Assembly (NCBI GenBank): GCA_964558485.1
Contig: CAZLED010000045.1
Coordinates: forward strand, 1-18,354
DNA length: 18,354 nt
DNA from: UMGS1696 sp964558485
Lineage (GTDB): Bacteria; Bacillota; Clostridia; Oscillospirales; CAG-272
Direction: 5' to 3'
This document shows, one piece after another, positions 6,793 through 14,830 of the stretch. The notes under the pieces were generated by a model, which saw nothing but the letters and a program-made list of their open reading frames with translations, was not told where the DNA came from and searched no databases. The position numbers and the translations under genes were made by a program. Within the stretch, counting starts at the first letter, position 1. Every line of letters starts with the position of its first letter.

Positions 6793-8172
6793 ATGGAATA
6801 CAGAATCGAACACGACTCCATGGGGGAAATGAAGGTTCCTGCCGACAGACTGTGGGCAGCCCAGACCCAGCGGAGCCACGAGAACTTTGAGATCGGCGTG
6901 GATATCGAGACCATGCCCCGGGAGATCACCAAGGCCTTTGGGATCCTGAAGAAGGCTGCTGCCCGAGCCAACCATGCCCTGAAGCCGGAAAAGATGACCG
7001 ACGAAAAGCTCGCTGCCATCGAAGCCGCTTGTGACGAAGTGATCTCCGGTGCCCTGAACAGCCATTTCCCGCTGGTGGTATGGCAGACCGGCTCCGGTAC
7101 CCAGTCCAATATGAACGCCAACGAAGTCATCGCCAACCGTGGCAGCCAGATCGCCGGAAAGGAAAAGCTGCTGCATCCCAATGACGACATCAACATGAGC
7201 CAGTCCTCCAACGATACCTTCCCCACCGCTATGCACATCTCTGCGGTCATCGCCCTGGAAGACAAGCTGATCCCGGCTGTGGACACCCTGATCGAGACCT
7301 TCAAGAGACTGGAAGCTGAAAACGAAGGCATCGTCAAGAGCGGTCGTACCCACCTGCAGGACGCTACGCCCATCAAGTTCAGCCAGGAGATCTCCGGTTG
7401 GAGAAGCTCTCTGGAACGGGATCGTGAACTGCTGGTCGCTGCTACCAAGCCTCTGTACGAGCTGGCACTGGGCGGCACCGCTGTGGGTACCGGTCTGAAT
7501 GCACCGGCCGGCTTTGCCGAAAAGGTAGCCGAAGAAGTGGCTGGTCTCACCGGCAAGCCCTTCATCACCGCCGCCAACAAGTTCCATGCCCTGACCTCCA
7601 AGGATGAGCTGGTATTTGCCCATGGTGCGATCAAGGCACTGGCCTGCGATATGATGAAGATCGCCAACGACGTGCGCTGGCTGGCCTCCGGTCCCCGTGA
7701 CGGTCTGGGTGAGATCTTCATCCCCGAAAACGAACCCGGCTCTTCCATCATGCCCGGCAAGGTGAACCCCACCCAGTGCGAAGCCGTTACCATGGTGGCC
7801 GTACAGGTCATGGGCAACGACGTAGCCGTGGGTATGGCTGCATCCCAGGGCAACTTTGAGCTGAACGTGTTCATGCCCGTGTGCATCTACAACTTCCTGC
7901 AGTCCGCTCGTCTGCTGGCCGAAGCGATCGTTTCCTTCAACAAGAACTGCGCTGTAGGCATCCAGGCCAACCGGGAAAAGATGCACCACAACCTGCACAA
8001 CTCTCTGATGCTGGTAACGGCGCTGAACCCCTACATCGGCTACGAAAACGCCGCCAAGACTGCCAAGAAGGCATACAAGGAAGGCATCTCTCTGAAGGAA
8101 GCCTGCGTTGCCCTTGGTTTCCTGACCGAAGAAAAGTTCGACGAAGTATTCCATCCGGAACAGATGGCATAA
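6793..8172 (+). CDS. fumC: Class II fumarate hydratase
   Basis: The 459-residue product is the size of class II (iron-free, homotetrameric) fumarases. It contains the N-terminal EHDSMGEMKVPADRLWAAQTQRS block, GSGTQSNMNANEV (about 98-110), the SQSSNDTFPTAMH block, GRTHLQDATPI and the superfamily signature GSSIMPGKVNPTQ (about 316-328) with the catalytic flexible-loop Ser. It interconverts malate and fumarate in the cytosol. Lying directly after the malate/lactate-type dehydrogenase and ahead of the fumarate-reductase genes, it supplies fumarate as electron acceptor. ATG 6793 follows AAGGAG (6780-6785). There is no terminator between it and the gene before, so it is probably cotranscribed. Aspartase is similar, but the overall sequence reads as FumC. 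Confidence 0.95.
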   Translation: MEYRIEHDSMGEMKVPADRLWAAQTQRSHENFEIGVDIETMPREITKAFGILKKAAARANHALKPEKMTDEKLAAIEAACDEVISGALNSHFPLVVWQTGSGTQSNMNANEVIANRGSQIAGKEKLLHPNDDINMSQSSNDTFPTAMHISAVIALEDKLIPAVDTLIETFKRLEAENEGIVKSGRTHLQDATPIKFSQEISGWRSSLERDRELLVAATKPLYELALGGTAVGTGLNAPAGFAEKVAEEVAGLTGKPFITAANKFHALTSKDELVFAHGAIKALACDMMKIANDVRWLASGPRDGLGEIFIPENEPGSSIMPGKVNPTQCEAVTMVAVQVMGNDVAVGMAASQGNFELNVFMPVCIYNFLQSARLLAEAIVSFNKNCAVGIQANREKMHHNLHNSLMLVTALNPYIGYENAAKTAKKAYKEGISLKEACVALGFLTEEKFDEVFHPEQMA

Positions 8173-8216
8173 GGAAAAATAAGAAGCGTGTCCCATACAT
8201 AGCTTACACAGAAACG

Positions 8217-8244
8217 GTAGGGAACGGTCTTGACCGTTCCCTAC
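8217..8244. repeat. Perfect 13-bp inverted repeat, copy 1 (between fumC and hdrB)
   Basis: GTAGGGAACGGTC (8217-8229), TT, then the exact reverse complement (8232-8244). It lies in the 102-base spacer between fumC and hdrB. A near-identical copy is at 14764-14790. There is no T run after it. It would form a very stable RNA hairpin and could set relative expression, protect mRNA ends or be a dispersed intergenic repeat. Confidence 0.85.
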
Positions 8245-8274
8245 GATGTAAGTGGGGACGCAATGGAGGATATA

Positions 8275-9063
8275 ATGAAAGTTAGCTATTTCCCCGGCTG
8301 TACCCTGAAGACCAAGGCTAAGGATCTGGACGTCAATGCCAGACGCTGCGCCGAGGTGCTGGGTGTGACCCTGGAGGAGATCGAGAACTGGCAGTGCTGT
8401 GGCGGCGTATTTTCTACCGCCAAGGACGAGATCGCCTCGAAGCTCTCCTCTGTACGGGCTCTGACGGAAGCCAAAGAAAAGGGACAGCCACTGGTCACGG
8501 TATGTTCCGCTTGCCACAATGTGATCAAACAGACCAACCACGCTATGGCGACCGACGCCGATTTTGCCCTGCGTGCCAACAACTATATGCAGAACGACTA
8601 CCACGGTGAGACCGAGGTGCTGCACTATCTGGAGCTGCTCCGGGACGTGATCGGCTGGGACAAGGTGAAGGCTGCCGTGAAGAAGCCCCTGACCGGCCGT
8701 AAGATCGGTGCCTACTACGGATGTCTTCTGCTCCGTCCCGGCAAGGTCATGGCCATGGACGACGTGGAGAACCCCACCATCCTGGAAGACTTCATCCGTG
8801 CCATCGGTGCCGAACCGGTCGCTTACGCCATGCGGAACGAATGCTGCGGCGGATATGTGACACTGGAAGACAAGGCACTGGCGAAGAAGAAGTCTGCGGC
8901 TGTGCTGGAAAACGCTGCTGCTATGGGTGCGGAAATGGTGGTCACCGCCTGTCCGCTGTGTATGTACAACCTGAAGAAGAACAGCGGCTGTGACCTGCCT
9001 GTGGTATATCTGACCACACTGCTGGCAGAAGCGCTGGGATTGGAGGAAGAAAACAATGGCTGA
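8275..9063 (+). CDS. hdrB: Heterodisulfide reductase subunit B-like protein (two CCG domains)
   Basis: The 262-residue product has both cysteine-rich CCG domains complete: C9-X31-C41C42-X34-C77-X2-C80 and C150-X39-C190C191-X34-C226-X2-C229. In methanogen HdrB these bind the two noncubane [4Fe-4S] clusters that reduce the CoM-CoB disulfide. These bacteria are not expected to contain those cofactors, so the natural acceptor here is different, perhaps the Fe-S protein at 14831 or a protein thiol. The N-terminus MKVSYFPGC is where homologues start; GGAGG (8265-8269) precedes ATG 8275. An in-frame ATG at 8263 is less well placed. It overlaps hdrC by eight bases, so translation is coupled. Cytosolic, no membrane segment. 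Confidence 0.92.
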   Translation: MKVSYFPGCTLKTKAKDLDVNARRCAEVLGVTLEEIENWQCCGGVFSTAKDEIASKLSSVRALTEAKEKGQPLVTVCSACHNVIKQTNHAMATDADFALRANNYMQNDYHGETEVLHYLELLRDVIGWDKVKAAVKKPLTGRKIGAYYGCLLLRPGKVMAMDDVENPTILEDFIRAIGAEPVAYAMRNECCGGYVTLEDKALAKKKSAAVLENAAAMGAEMVVTACPLCMYNLKKNSGCDLPVVYLTTLLAEALGLEEENNG

Positions 9064-9445
9064 ACAGAACCGTTTGAAAGAACAGATCCTGCGCATGAGC
9101 GGCGTGAATCCGCTGAAATGTATGCGCTGCGGGAAGTGCTCCGCCACCTGTCCCTCCTATGACGAGATGGAGTATCATCCGCACCAGTTCGTATATATGG
9201 TAGAGACCGGCGACATCGAACCCCTGATGCAGTCCGAATCTCTGTATAAATGTCTTACCTGCTTTGCCTGCGTGGACAGATGTCCCCGGAACGTGGAGCC
9301 TGCCAAGCTGGTAGAGGCAGTGCGCCTGGCTGTGATCCGGCAGCAGGGCCAGAACCACCTGACCTCCAATGATATTCCCGATCAGGTGGACGAAGATACG
9401 CCCCAGCAGCTGCTGATGAGCGCCATGCGGAAATATAGTAAGTAA
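9056..9445 (+). CDS. hdrC: Heterodisulfide reductase subunit C-like ferredoxin protein
   Basis: The 129-residue protein carries two [4Fe-4S] motifs: C22-X2-C25-X2-C28-X3-C32-P and C66-X2-C69-X2-C72-X3-C76-P. In HdrABC complexes HdrC wires electrons from HdrA to HdrB. The length is shorter than methanogen HdrC (about 185) but usual for bacterial HdrC. It starts inside the end of hdrB (ATG 9056, hdrB stop 9061-9063) and is followed 17 bases later by hdrA. No membrane helix, so it is the soluble type and not the HdrE-linked type. Confidence 0.92.
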   Translation: MAEQNRLKEQILRMSGVNPLKCMRCGKCSATCPSYDEMEYHPHQFVYMVETGDIEPLMQSESLYKCLTCFACVDRCPRNVEPAKLVEAVRLAVIRQQGQNHLTSNDIPDQVDEDTPQQLLMSAMRKYSK

Positions 9446-9462
9446 GGAAGGAGTAAGACGCT

Positions 9463-11457
9463 ATGCAAAGAATCGGTGTATTTGTCTGCTGGTGCGGTAC
9501 CAACATTGCCGGCACCGTAGACGTCGTAAAGGTTGCGGAAGCGCTGCGGAATGAACCCGGCGTAGTTTTCTCCGACAACTATCAATATATGTGCTCCCAG
9601 GCCGGGCAGGACATGATCAAGAATGCCATCAAGGAGCATAACCTGACCGGGATCGTGGTCTGCTCCTGCTCTCCCCGTATGCACGAGGCCACCTTCCGGA
9701 AGACCGCTGCTTCTGCCGGTCTGAACCCCTACATGGTGGAGATCGCCAACATCCGGGAACAGTGCTCTTGGGTACATAAGGATATGCCCGTGGGTACGGA
9801 AAAGGCCATCATCCTGGGGAAGGCAGCCGTTGCCAAGGTGAACCTGAATGCGCCTCTGACCCCCGGTGAAAGCCCTGTGACCAAGAGAGCCCTGGTGATC
9901 GGCGGTGGTATCGCCGGTATCCAGACCGCTCTGGACATTGCCGAAGCCGGTTTCCCGGTGGACATCGTGGAAAAGCTGCCGACCATCGGTGGGAAAATGG
10001 CCCAGCTGGACAAGACCTTCCCCACACTGGACTGCGCCGCTTGTATCCTGACCCCGAAAATGGTGGATGCCGGCCAGAACGAAAACATCCGCATCTTCTC
10101 CTACAGTGAGATCGAAGAAGTGGGCGGCTTCGTGGGCAACTTCCACGTGAAGATCCGCAAGAAGGCCAGATACGTAGACGAGACCAAGTGTACCGGCTGC
10201 GGTCTGTGTACCGAAAAGTGCCCCCAGAAGAAGGTCCCCAACGAATTCAACCTGGGTATGGACAATCGCCATGCCGTATATATCCCCTTTGCACAGGCCG
10301 TGCCGAAGGTGGCTACCATTGACCCCAACTACTGCACCATGCTGAAGACCGGCAAGTGCGGCGTTTGTGCCAAGGTCTGCACCGCCGGTGCCATCGACTA
10401 TAAGCAGCAGGATCAGATCATCGAAGAACAGTACGGCGCCATCGTAGCCGCTACCGGGTACAACCCCATCTCCATGGACAAGTTCGACGAATTCGCCTAC
10501 AGCCAGTCCAAGGACGTGATCACCTCTCTGGAATTCGAACGGCTCACCAACGCTGCCGGTCCTACCGCCGGGAAGCTGCTCCGTCCCTCCGACGGCAAGC
10601 ACCCTCACACCATCGTATTCGTACAGTGCGTAGGTTCCCGTTGCAGCCACGATGCTTCCAAGGGCAAGGAATACTGCTCCAAGATCTGCTGTATGTACAC
10701 CGCCAAGCACGCCATGCTGACCAGAGATAAGTATCCGGACACCGATGTGTATGTATTCTACATCGACGTGCGTACCCCCGGCAAGCAGTTTGACGAGTTC
10801 TACCGCCGTGCCGTGGAAGAATATGGCGTACATTATATCAAGGGCATGGTAGGCAAGGTAACGCCCGACGGCGATAAGCTGAAGGTACAGGCCTCCGATC
10901 TGCTGGCTGGTAAGCAGTTGAAGATCGATGCAGACCTGGTGGTATTGGCCGCCGCTATCGAACCCGATAAGAGCGCAAGACCCCTGGCCACGATGCTGAC
11001 TGCCAGCATGGACACCAACGACTTCTTCACCGAAGCCCATCCCAAGCTGCGTCCTGTGGAATCTCCCACCGCCGGTGTGTTCCTGTCCGGTACCTGCCAG
11101 GGCCCGAAGGATATTCCCGAAACGGTTTCCCAGGCAAGTGCTGCGGCTGCCAAGGTCATTGGTCTGCTCTGCAAGGATAAGCTGACAGGCAACCCCTGTG
11201 TGGCTTCTTCCAACGAGCTGATGTGCAACGGCTGCTCCTCCTGCGAGAAGGTATGTCCGTATGGCGCTATCACCTATGAAGATAAGGAATTCCGTATGCC
11301 TGACCGGTCCACGAAGATCCGTCGGGTGGCGAAGGTCAATGAAGCGGTCTGCCAGGGCTGCGGCTGCTGTACTGTGGCTTGTCCCTCCGGTGCAATGGAC
11401 CTGAAGGGCTTTGCCAACTCACAAATCATGGCGGAGGTTGACGCAATATGCAAGTAA
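9463..11457 (+). CDS. hdrA: Heterodisulfide reductase subunit A-like, FAD bifurcation subunit
   Basis: The 664-residue product has the full HdrA layout. The N-terminal Fe-S domain has VFVCWCG (C9, C11), YMCSQ (C44) and CSCSPRMHEATFR (67-79). The thioredoxin-reductase-like FAD domain has GGGIAGIQTA (147-156). An inserted ferredoxin domain has C243-X2-C246-X2-C249-X3-C253 and C291, C299, C302, C306. A C-terminal ferredoxin domain has C588, C591, C594, C598 and C630, C633, C636, C640. In characterised complexes the HdrA FAD splits electron pairs between a high-potential acceptor through HdrC/HdrB and ferredoxin. Start: ATG 9463 after AAGGAG (9448-9453). It overlaps mvhD by ten bases. No selenocysteine or truncation is seen. 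Confidence 0.95.
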   Translation: MQRIGVFVCWCGTNIAGTVDVVKVAEALRNEPGVVFSDNYQYMCSQAGQDMIKNAIKEHNLTGIVVCSCSPRMHEATFRKTAASAGLNPYMVEIANIREQCSWVHKDMPVGTEKAIILGKAAVAKVNLNAPLTPGESPVTKRALVIGGGIAGIQTALDIAEAGFPVDIVEKLPTIGGKMAQLDKTFPTLDCAACILTPKMVDAGQNENIRIFSYSEIEEVGGFVGNFHVKIRKKARYVDETKCTGCGLCTEKCPQKKVPNEFNLGMDNRHAVYIPFAQAVPKVATIDPNYCTMLKTGKCGVCAKVCTAGAIDYKQQDQIIEEQYGAIVAATGYNPISMDKFDEFAYSQSKDVITSLEFERLTNAAGPTAGKLLRPSDGKHPHTIVFVQCVGSRCSHDASKGKEYCSKICCMYTAKHAMLTRDKYPDTDVYVFYIDVRTPGKQFDEFYRRAVEEYGVHYIKGMVGKVTPDGDKLKVQASDLLAGKQLKIDADLVVLAAAIEPDKSARPLATMLTASMDTNDFFTEAHPKLRPVESPTAGVFLSGTCQGPKDIPETVSQASAAAAKVIGLLCKDKLTGNPCVASSNELMCNGCSSCEKVCPYGAITYEDKEFRMPDRSTKIRRVAKVNEAVCQGCGCCTVACPSGAMDLKGFANSQIMAEVDAICK

Positions 11458-11885
11458 ACGAAAACTTCAAGCCCCTGATCGTAGCGTTCTGCTGCAACTG
11501 GTGTTCCTATGCAGGCGCAGACCTGGCGGGCAACAATCGACTGAACTATCCGGCCGAGGTCAAGATCATCCGGGTGCCCTGCTCCTGTAGAGTCAACCCC
11601 ATGTTCATCCTCCGTGCCTTCCAGAGAGGTGCGGACGGGGTGATCCTGTGCGGCTGCCATCCCGGCGACTGCCACTATACCTCCGGCAACTATTATACCA
11701 GACGGCGTATGTCCCTGCTGTTCTCCATGCTGGATTACCTGGGGATCGAAAGAGAGCGGACCCGCGTGGAATGGGTATCCGCTGCCGAAGGTGCTAAGTT
11801 CGCTGCGACCATGAACGATTTCGTGGCACAGGTAACGGCACTGGGTGAAAACAAGAGACTGGAGGATCTGAGATGCAAGCAGTAA
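11448..11885 (+). CDS. mvhD: MvhD/FloxD-type [2Fe-2S] electron adaptor
   Basis: The 145-residue protein contains FCCNWCSYAGADLAG (C15, C16, C19), VPCSCRVNP (C45, C47) and LCGCHPGDCHY (C68, C70, C75), the cysteine set of the MvhD/FlpD family that binds one [2Fe-2S] cluster. MvhD passes electrons from the donor module (hydrogenase, formate dehydrogenase or Flox) to HdrA. It begins ten bases inside hdrA and ends 13 bases inside the next gene, so the HdrA-MvhD-input module is translationally coupled. No hydrogenase genes are nearby; the donor is therefore likely the NAD(P)H-oxidising genes that follow. Confidence 0.93.
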   Translation: MQVNENFKPLIVAFCCNWCSYAGADLAGNNRLNYPAEVKIIRVPCSCRVNPMFILRAFQRGADGVILCGCHPGDCHYTSGNYYTRRRMSLLFSMLDYLGIERERTRVEWVSAAEGAKFAATMNDFVAQVTALGENKRLEDLRCKQ

Positions 11886-12868
11886 CAAGAGAATGCCTCC
11901 TGCAAAAGGCCTGCGAGCTGCTGGACAACGGCACGGTGGATCGTGTCTACGGCTGGCAGAAAGGGCAGTTTACCTACGACGTGACCCCGGCGCTCTTTAC
12001 AACCAAGGAAGAGCTGGAACGGGATTTCGTATGGAATGATTTCTGCGGGGCAAACTTTTCCAAATATCTGATCAAAGAAACATCCGGCAAGGAAGGCAAG
12101 GTGCTTGTTTTCCTGAAGCCCTGTGACACCTACTCCTTCAACCAGCTTTTGACCGAGCATCGGTTTGATCGGGAGAAGGTATATGTAGTGGGTATCCCCT
12201 GCGACGGTATGGCTGACATCCGCAAGATCGAAGAGACGGTGGGCGAAGGCGTGACCGGTGTGGATACCGACGGGGACAAGCTCATCGTACACACCCTGTA
12301 TGACGGAGACGTGACCCTGGACAGACAGGCTTACCTGGCAGAACGGTGCGTGGTATGCAAGTCCAAGAAGCACGTGGCCTATGACGAGCTGATCGGGGAA
12401 GACGGAGACGTTGTGGACTCCAACCGGTTTGACGAAGTGGCAAAGCTGGAGGCTATGACCCCCGACGAACGGTTTGCCTTCTGGCAGGAACAGCTTTCTC
12501 GCTGCATCCGCTGCAATGCGTGCCGTGACGTTTGCCCTGCCTGCACCTGCGAAAAGTGCGTGTTCGGCAACCCCAAGTCCGGTGTGGAAAACAAGGCCGC
12601 TGCCGACAGCTTTGAAGAGAAAATGTTCCATATCATCCGTGCGTTCCACGTGGCGGGCAGATGTACCGACTGTGGCGAATGCTCCAGAGTATGTCCCCAG
12701 CACATTCCGCTGCACCTGCTGAACCGGAAGTTCATCAAGGACATCGATTCCTTCTATGGGGAATACCAGGCCGGTGCAGAGGTGGGCAGCCGTGCGCCGC
12801 TGGTGAACTACACCGAAGACGACCTGGAACCCGGTGAAGCTGTAGAAAGAGGTGGACAGAATGCGTAA
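11873..12868 (+). CDS. Fe-S oxidoreductase subunit, FrhB/AsrA-like (possible FloxC equivalent)
   Basis: The 331-residue protein has an N-terminal domain with LKPCDTYSFNQLL (C84) and VVGIPCDGM (C110), resembling the FrhB/FdhB and AsrA groups. CVVCKSKK (C159, C162) follows. Its ferredoxin part has C211-X2-C214-X2-C217-X3-C221-P, three more closely spaced cysteines (C224, C226, C229) and C264-X2-C267-X2-C270-X3-C274-P. It overlaps mvhD by 13 bases and the next gene by eight, so it belongs to the complex. In the Flox-Hdr clusters of sulfate reducers an extra Fe-S protein (FloxC) stands beside FloxD/B/A; position and paralogy with the next gene suggest the same role here. That naming is inference. 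It probably conducts electrons between the NAD(P)H dehydrogenase part and MvhD/HdrA. Confidence 0.75.
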   Translation: MQAVTRECLLQKACELLDNGTVDRVYGWQKGQFTYDVTPALFTTKEELERDFVWNDFCGANFSKYLIKETSGKEGKVLVFLKPCDTYSFNQLLTEHRFDREKVYVVGIPCDGMADIRKIEETVGEGVTGVDTDGDKLIVHTLYDGDVTLDRQAYLAERCVVCKSKKHVAYDELIGEDGDVVDSNRFDEVAKLEAMTPDERFAFWQEQLSRCIRCNACRDVCPACTCEKCVFGNPKSGVENKAAADSFEEKMFHIIRAFHVAGRCTDCGECSRVCPQHIPLHLLNRKFIKDIDSFYGEYQAGAEVGSRAPLVNYTEDDLEPGEAVERGGQNA

Positions 12869-13904
12869 GTGTGCTCTCAACAACAAAAATGCACTGCTGG
12901 CCGCTATGGCAAAGAAGGCAAAGCTGTATGTACCCACCGATGGCGCCGATGAAAAGTCCAAGCTGGCTGGCGCATATTATGCCGAGTGGAAGGATGGCGC
13001 TGCTGTATCCGGCAGACTGAACACCACCCGCAGCCCCAAGGATTTCTTCTTCCCCCAGACCGAGAACCTGATGACCTTCCAGATGACCGGCAAGAAGCTG
13101 GAGATCTTCGACGCACGTCGGGAGCATGAGGATTTCATCCTGTTTGGCGTCCGGGCCTGCGATGTACGCAGCTTCACGGTGCTGGACAATGTGTTCCTGT
13201 CCGACCCGGTAGACACCTATTACCAGAACCGGAGACAGCATGGGACCATCGTATCCATGGCCTGCACCAAGCCTGCGGAGACCTGCTTCTGCCGTACCTT
13301 TGGCATTGACGCTGCCGATCCGGAAGGAGACGTAGTGTGCTGGGAAGATGGCGACAACCTCTACCTGACCGCCAAGACCGAGAAGGGTGCAGATCTGCTG
13401 GCCGCTGTGGCTGACGTAACGGAAGACTGCGACGACCATGCAGCCGACGGCGTGAAGGCACTGGCAAACGAAAGACTGGACAAGCTGCCTCTGGCAGATC
13501 TGAAGTCCGATGCCTTTGGTGGCGGCAAGACCGACAAGTTCTTCAACGATCCGGCCTGGGACGAGCTCAGCGAAGCCTGCCTGGGCTGCGGCACCTGTAC
13601 CTTTGTGTGCCCCACCTGCCAGTGCTACGACATCAAGGATTTCAACACGGGCAAGGGTGTGATCCGGTTCCGCTGCTGGGACTCCTGTATGTACTCCGAC
13701 TTCACCATGATGGCACACGGCACCAACCGTCCCAACCATATGCAGCGCTTCCGTCAGCGGTTCATGCACAAGCTGGTGTACTATCCGGAAAACAACAACG
13801 GACTGTTCAGCTGTGTTGGCTGCGGCAGATGCCTGTCCCGGTGTCCCATTTCCATGAACATTGTGAAGGTCATGAAAAAGCTGGGAGGAAATGAAAATGA
13901 ATAA
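12861..13904 (+). CDS. floxB: AsrA/HydB-like Fe-S subunit (FloxB-type)
   Basis: The 347-residue protein resembles sulfhydrogenase beta subunit HydB and anaerobic sulfite reductase subunit A. Visible marks are FFFPQTENLM, LFGVRACDVRSF (95-106), two [4Fe-4S] motifs C240-X2-C243-X2-C246-X3-C250-P and C318-X2-C321-X2-C324-X3-C328-P, and the CQCYDIKD and RFRCWDSCMYSDFT blocks between them. Its partner in all these families is the FAD/NAD(P)H subunit encoded next. It moves electrons from that flavin into the complex. I chose ATG 12861 over an upstream in-frame GTG at 12852 because AGAGGTGG ends just upstream. It overlaps both neighbours by eight bases. In the absence of a NiFe hydrogenase or sulfite-reductase catalytic subunit, a Flox role is the best reading. 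Confidence 0.85.
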   Translation: MRKCALNNKNALLAAMAKKAKLYVPTDGADEKSKLAGAYYAEWKDGAAVSGRLNTTRSPKDFFFPQTENLMTFQMTGKKLEIFDARREHEDFILFGVRACDVRSFTVLDNVFLSDPVDTYYQNRRQHGTIVSMACTKPAETCFCRTFGIDAADPEGDVVCWEDGDNLYLTAKTEKGADLLAAVADVTEDCDDHAADGVKALANERLDKLPLADLKSDAFGGGKTDKFFNDPAWDELSEACLGCGTCTFVCPTCQCYDIKDFNTGKGVIRFRCWDSCMYSDFTMMAHGTNRPNHMQRFRQRFMHKLVYYPENNNGLFSCVGCGRCLSRCPISMNIVKVMKKLGGNENE

Positions 13905-14724
13905 AGAAGCATTGATCCCCGTAGTGGGAGAAGTCACCGACATTCGCATCGACACGCCGGACGTGAAGACCTTCCGGGTAGTGACGCCGGATGGGAAGAA
14001 AGCCTTTGACCATATGCCCGGTCAGTGTGCCATGCTGTCCATTCCCGGCGTAGGCGAAGCGATGTTCTCCATCACCTCTTCTCCTACAAACACGGAATAT
14101 ATGGAATTTTCCATCAAGAAGTGCGGCTGCGTGACCGAATGGCTGCACCAGATGGAGGTGGGCCAGCAGATCACGATCCGTGGTCCTTACGGCAATGCGT
14201 TCCCGGTAGATACCGCTTTTGCCGGGAAGGATATGTTGTTCATCGCCGGTGGTATCGGTCTGGCACCGCTGCGTTCCGTGATCAACTACTGCCGACACTA
14301 CAGAGACCGGTACGGCAAGATCGACATCGTATACGGTTCCCGTAGCAGTGCGGATCTGGTGGACTATCAGGAGATCCTGAACGAATGGGCAACGGACGCA
14401 GGCGTTACGGTACACCTGACCATTGACCGACCGGAAGAAGGCTGGGATGGTCACGTAGGCTTTGTACCGAACTATGTGAAGGAGCTTGGTTTCTCCACGG
14501 ACAAGACTGCCGTACTGTGTGGTCCGCCGATCATGATCAAGTTCACCTTAGCCGGTCTGCAGGAGCTGGGCTTCGCCAAGGAGCAGGTCTACACGACCCT
14601 GGAGCTGCGCATGAAGTGCGGTATCGGCAAGTGCGGCCGCTGCAACGTAGGCGCCAAGTACGTCTGCAAGGACGGCCCCGTCTTCCGCTGCGACCAGATC
14701 GACGAGCTGCCGGACGAATATTGA
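13897..14724 (+). CDS. floxA: AsrB/HydG-like NAD(P)H-FAD oxidoreductase subunit (FloxA-type)
   Basis: The 275-residue protein is a ferredoxin-NADP+ reductase-fold electron-input module. The FAD-binding barrel has MFSITSSP (57-63), where the usual Arg of the RxYS motif is not kept. A NAD(P)-binding domain contains AGGIGLAPLRSVI (117-129) and LCGPPIMIKF. The C-terminal [2Fe-2S] motif C241-X4-C246-X2-C249-X7-C257 ends in VCKDGPVF, as in sulfhydrogenase gamma and AsrB. It oxidises NADH or NADPH and feeds the Fe-S chain. Two ATGs (13891, 13897) are possible; 13897 has the better distance from GGGAGG (13883-13888). It is the last gene of the coupled hdrB-floxA block and is followed by a 106-base spacer with palindromes. 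Confidence 0.88.
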   Translation: MNKEALIPVVGEVTDIRIDTPDVKTFRVVTPDGKKAFDHMPGQCAMLSIPGVGEAMFSITSSPTNTEYMEFSIKKCGCVTEWLHQMEVGQQITIRGPYGNAFPVDTAFAGKDMLFIAGGIGLAPLRSVINYCRHYRDRYGKIDIVYGSRSSADLVDYQEILNEWATDAGVTVHLTIDRPEEGWDGHVGFVPNYVKELGFSTDKTAVLCGPPIMIKFTLAGLQELGFAKEQVYTTLELRMKCGIGKCGRCNVGAKYVCKDGPVFRCDQIDELPDEY

Positions 14725-14749
14725 TCCGTTTTTCGCCGCTGTATCGTAT

Positions 14750-14790
14750 CGTTACGTAACGCTGTAGGGAACGGTCTTGACCGTTCCTAT
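14750..14790. repeat. Palindrome cluster between floxA and the Fe-S gene, with repeat copy 2
   Basis: CGTTACGTAACG (14750-14761) is a perfect 12-base palindrome. It is followed by a second copy of the 8217-8244 inverted repeat: the first 24 bases (14764-14787) are identical to copy 1, and the right arm lacks one C. No T run follows. The two copies sit at both ends of the hdr-flox block. Confidence 0.8.
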
Positions 14791-14830
14791 GCATAGATCG
14801 AAACCAAATCAGAAAGGATAAATCCATATT

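Noticed and set aside
8217..8244. Rho-independent terminator after fumC
   Set aside because: The hairpin is strong, but no T run follows on either strand and the loop is only two bases. The repeat copy at 14764 shows the same lack.
6730..9147. Very long open frame on the minus strand opposite fumC and hdrB
   Set aside because: The plus strand encodes clear FumC and HdrB. The antisense translation has no recognisable domain and arises from codon bias in GC-rich genes. The same holds for long antisense frames at 3311-4939, 9382-11040, 11735-12961 and 15478-17031.
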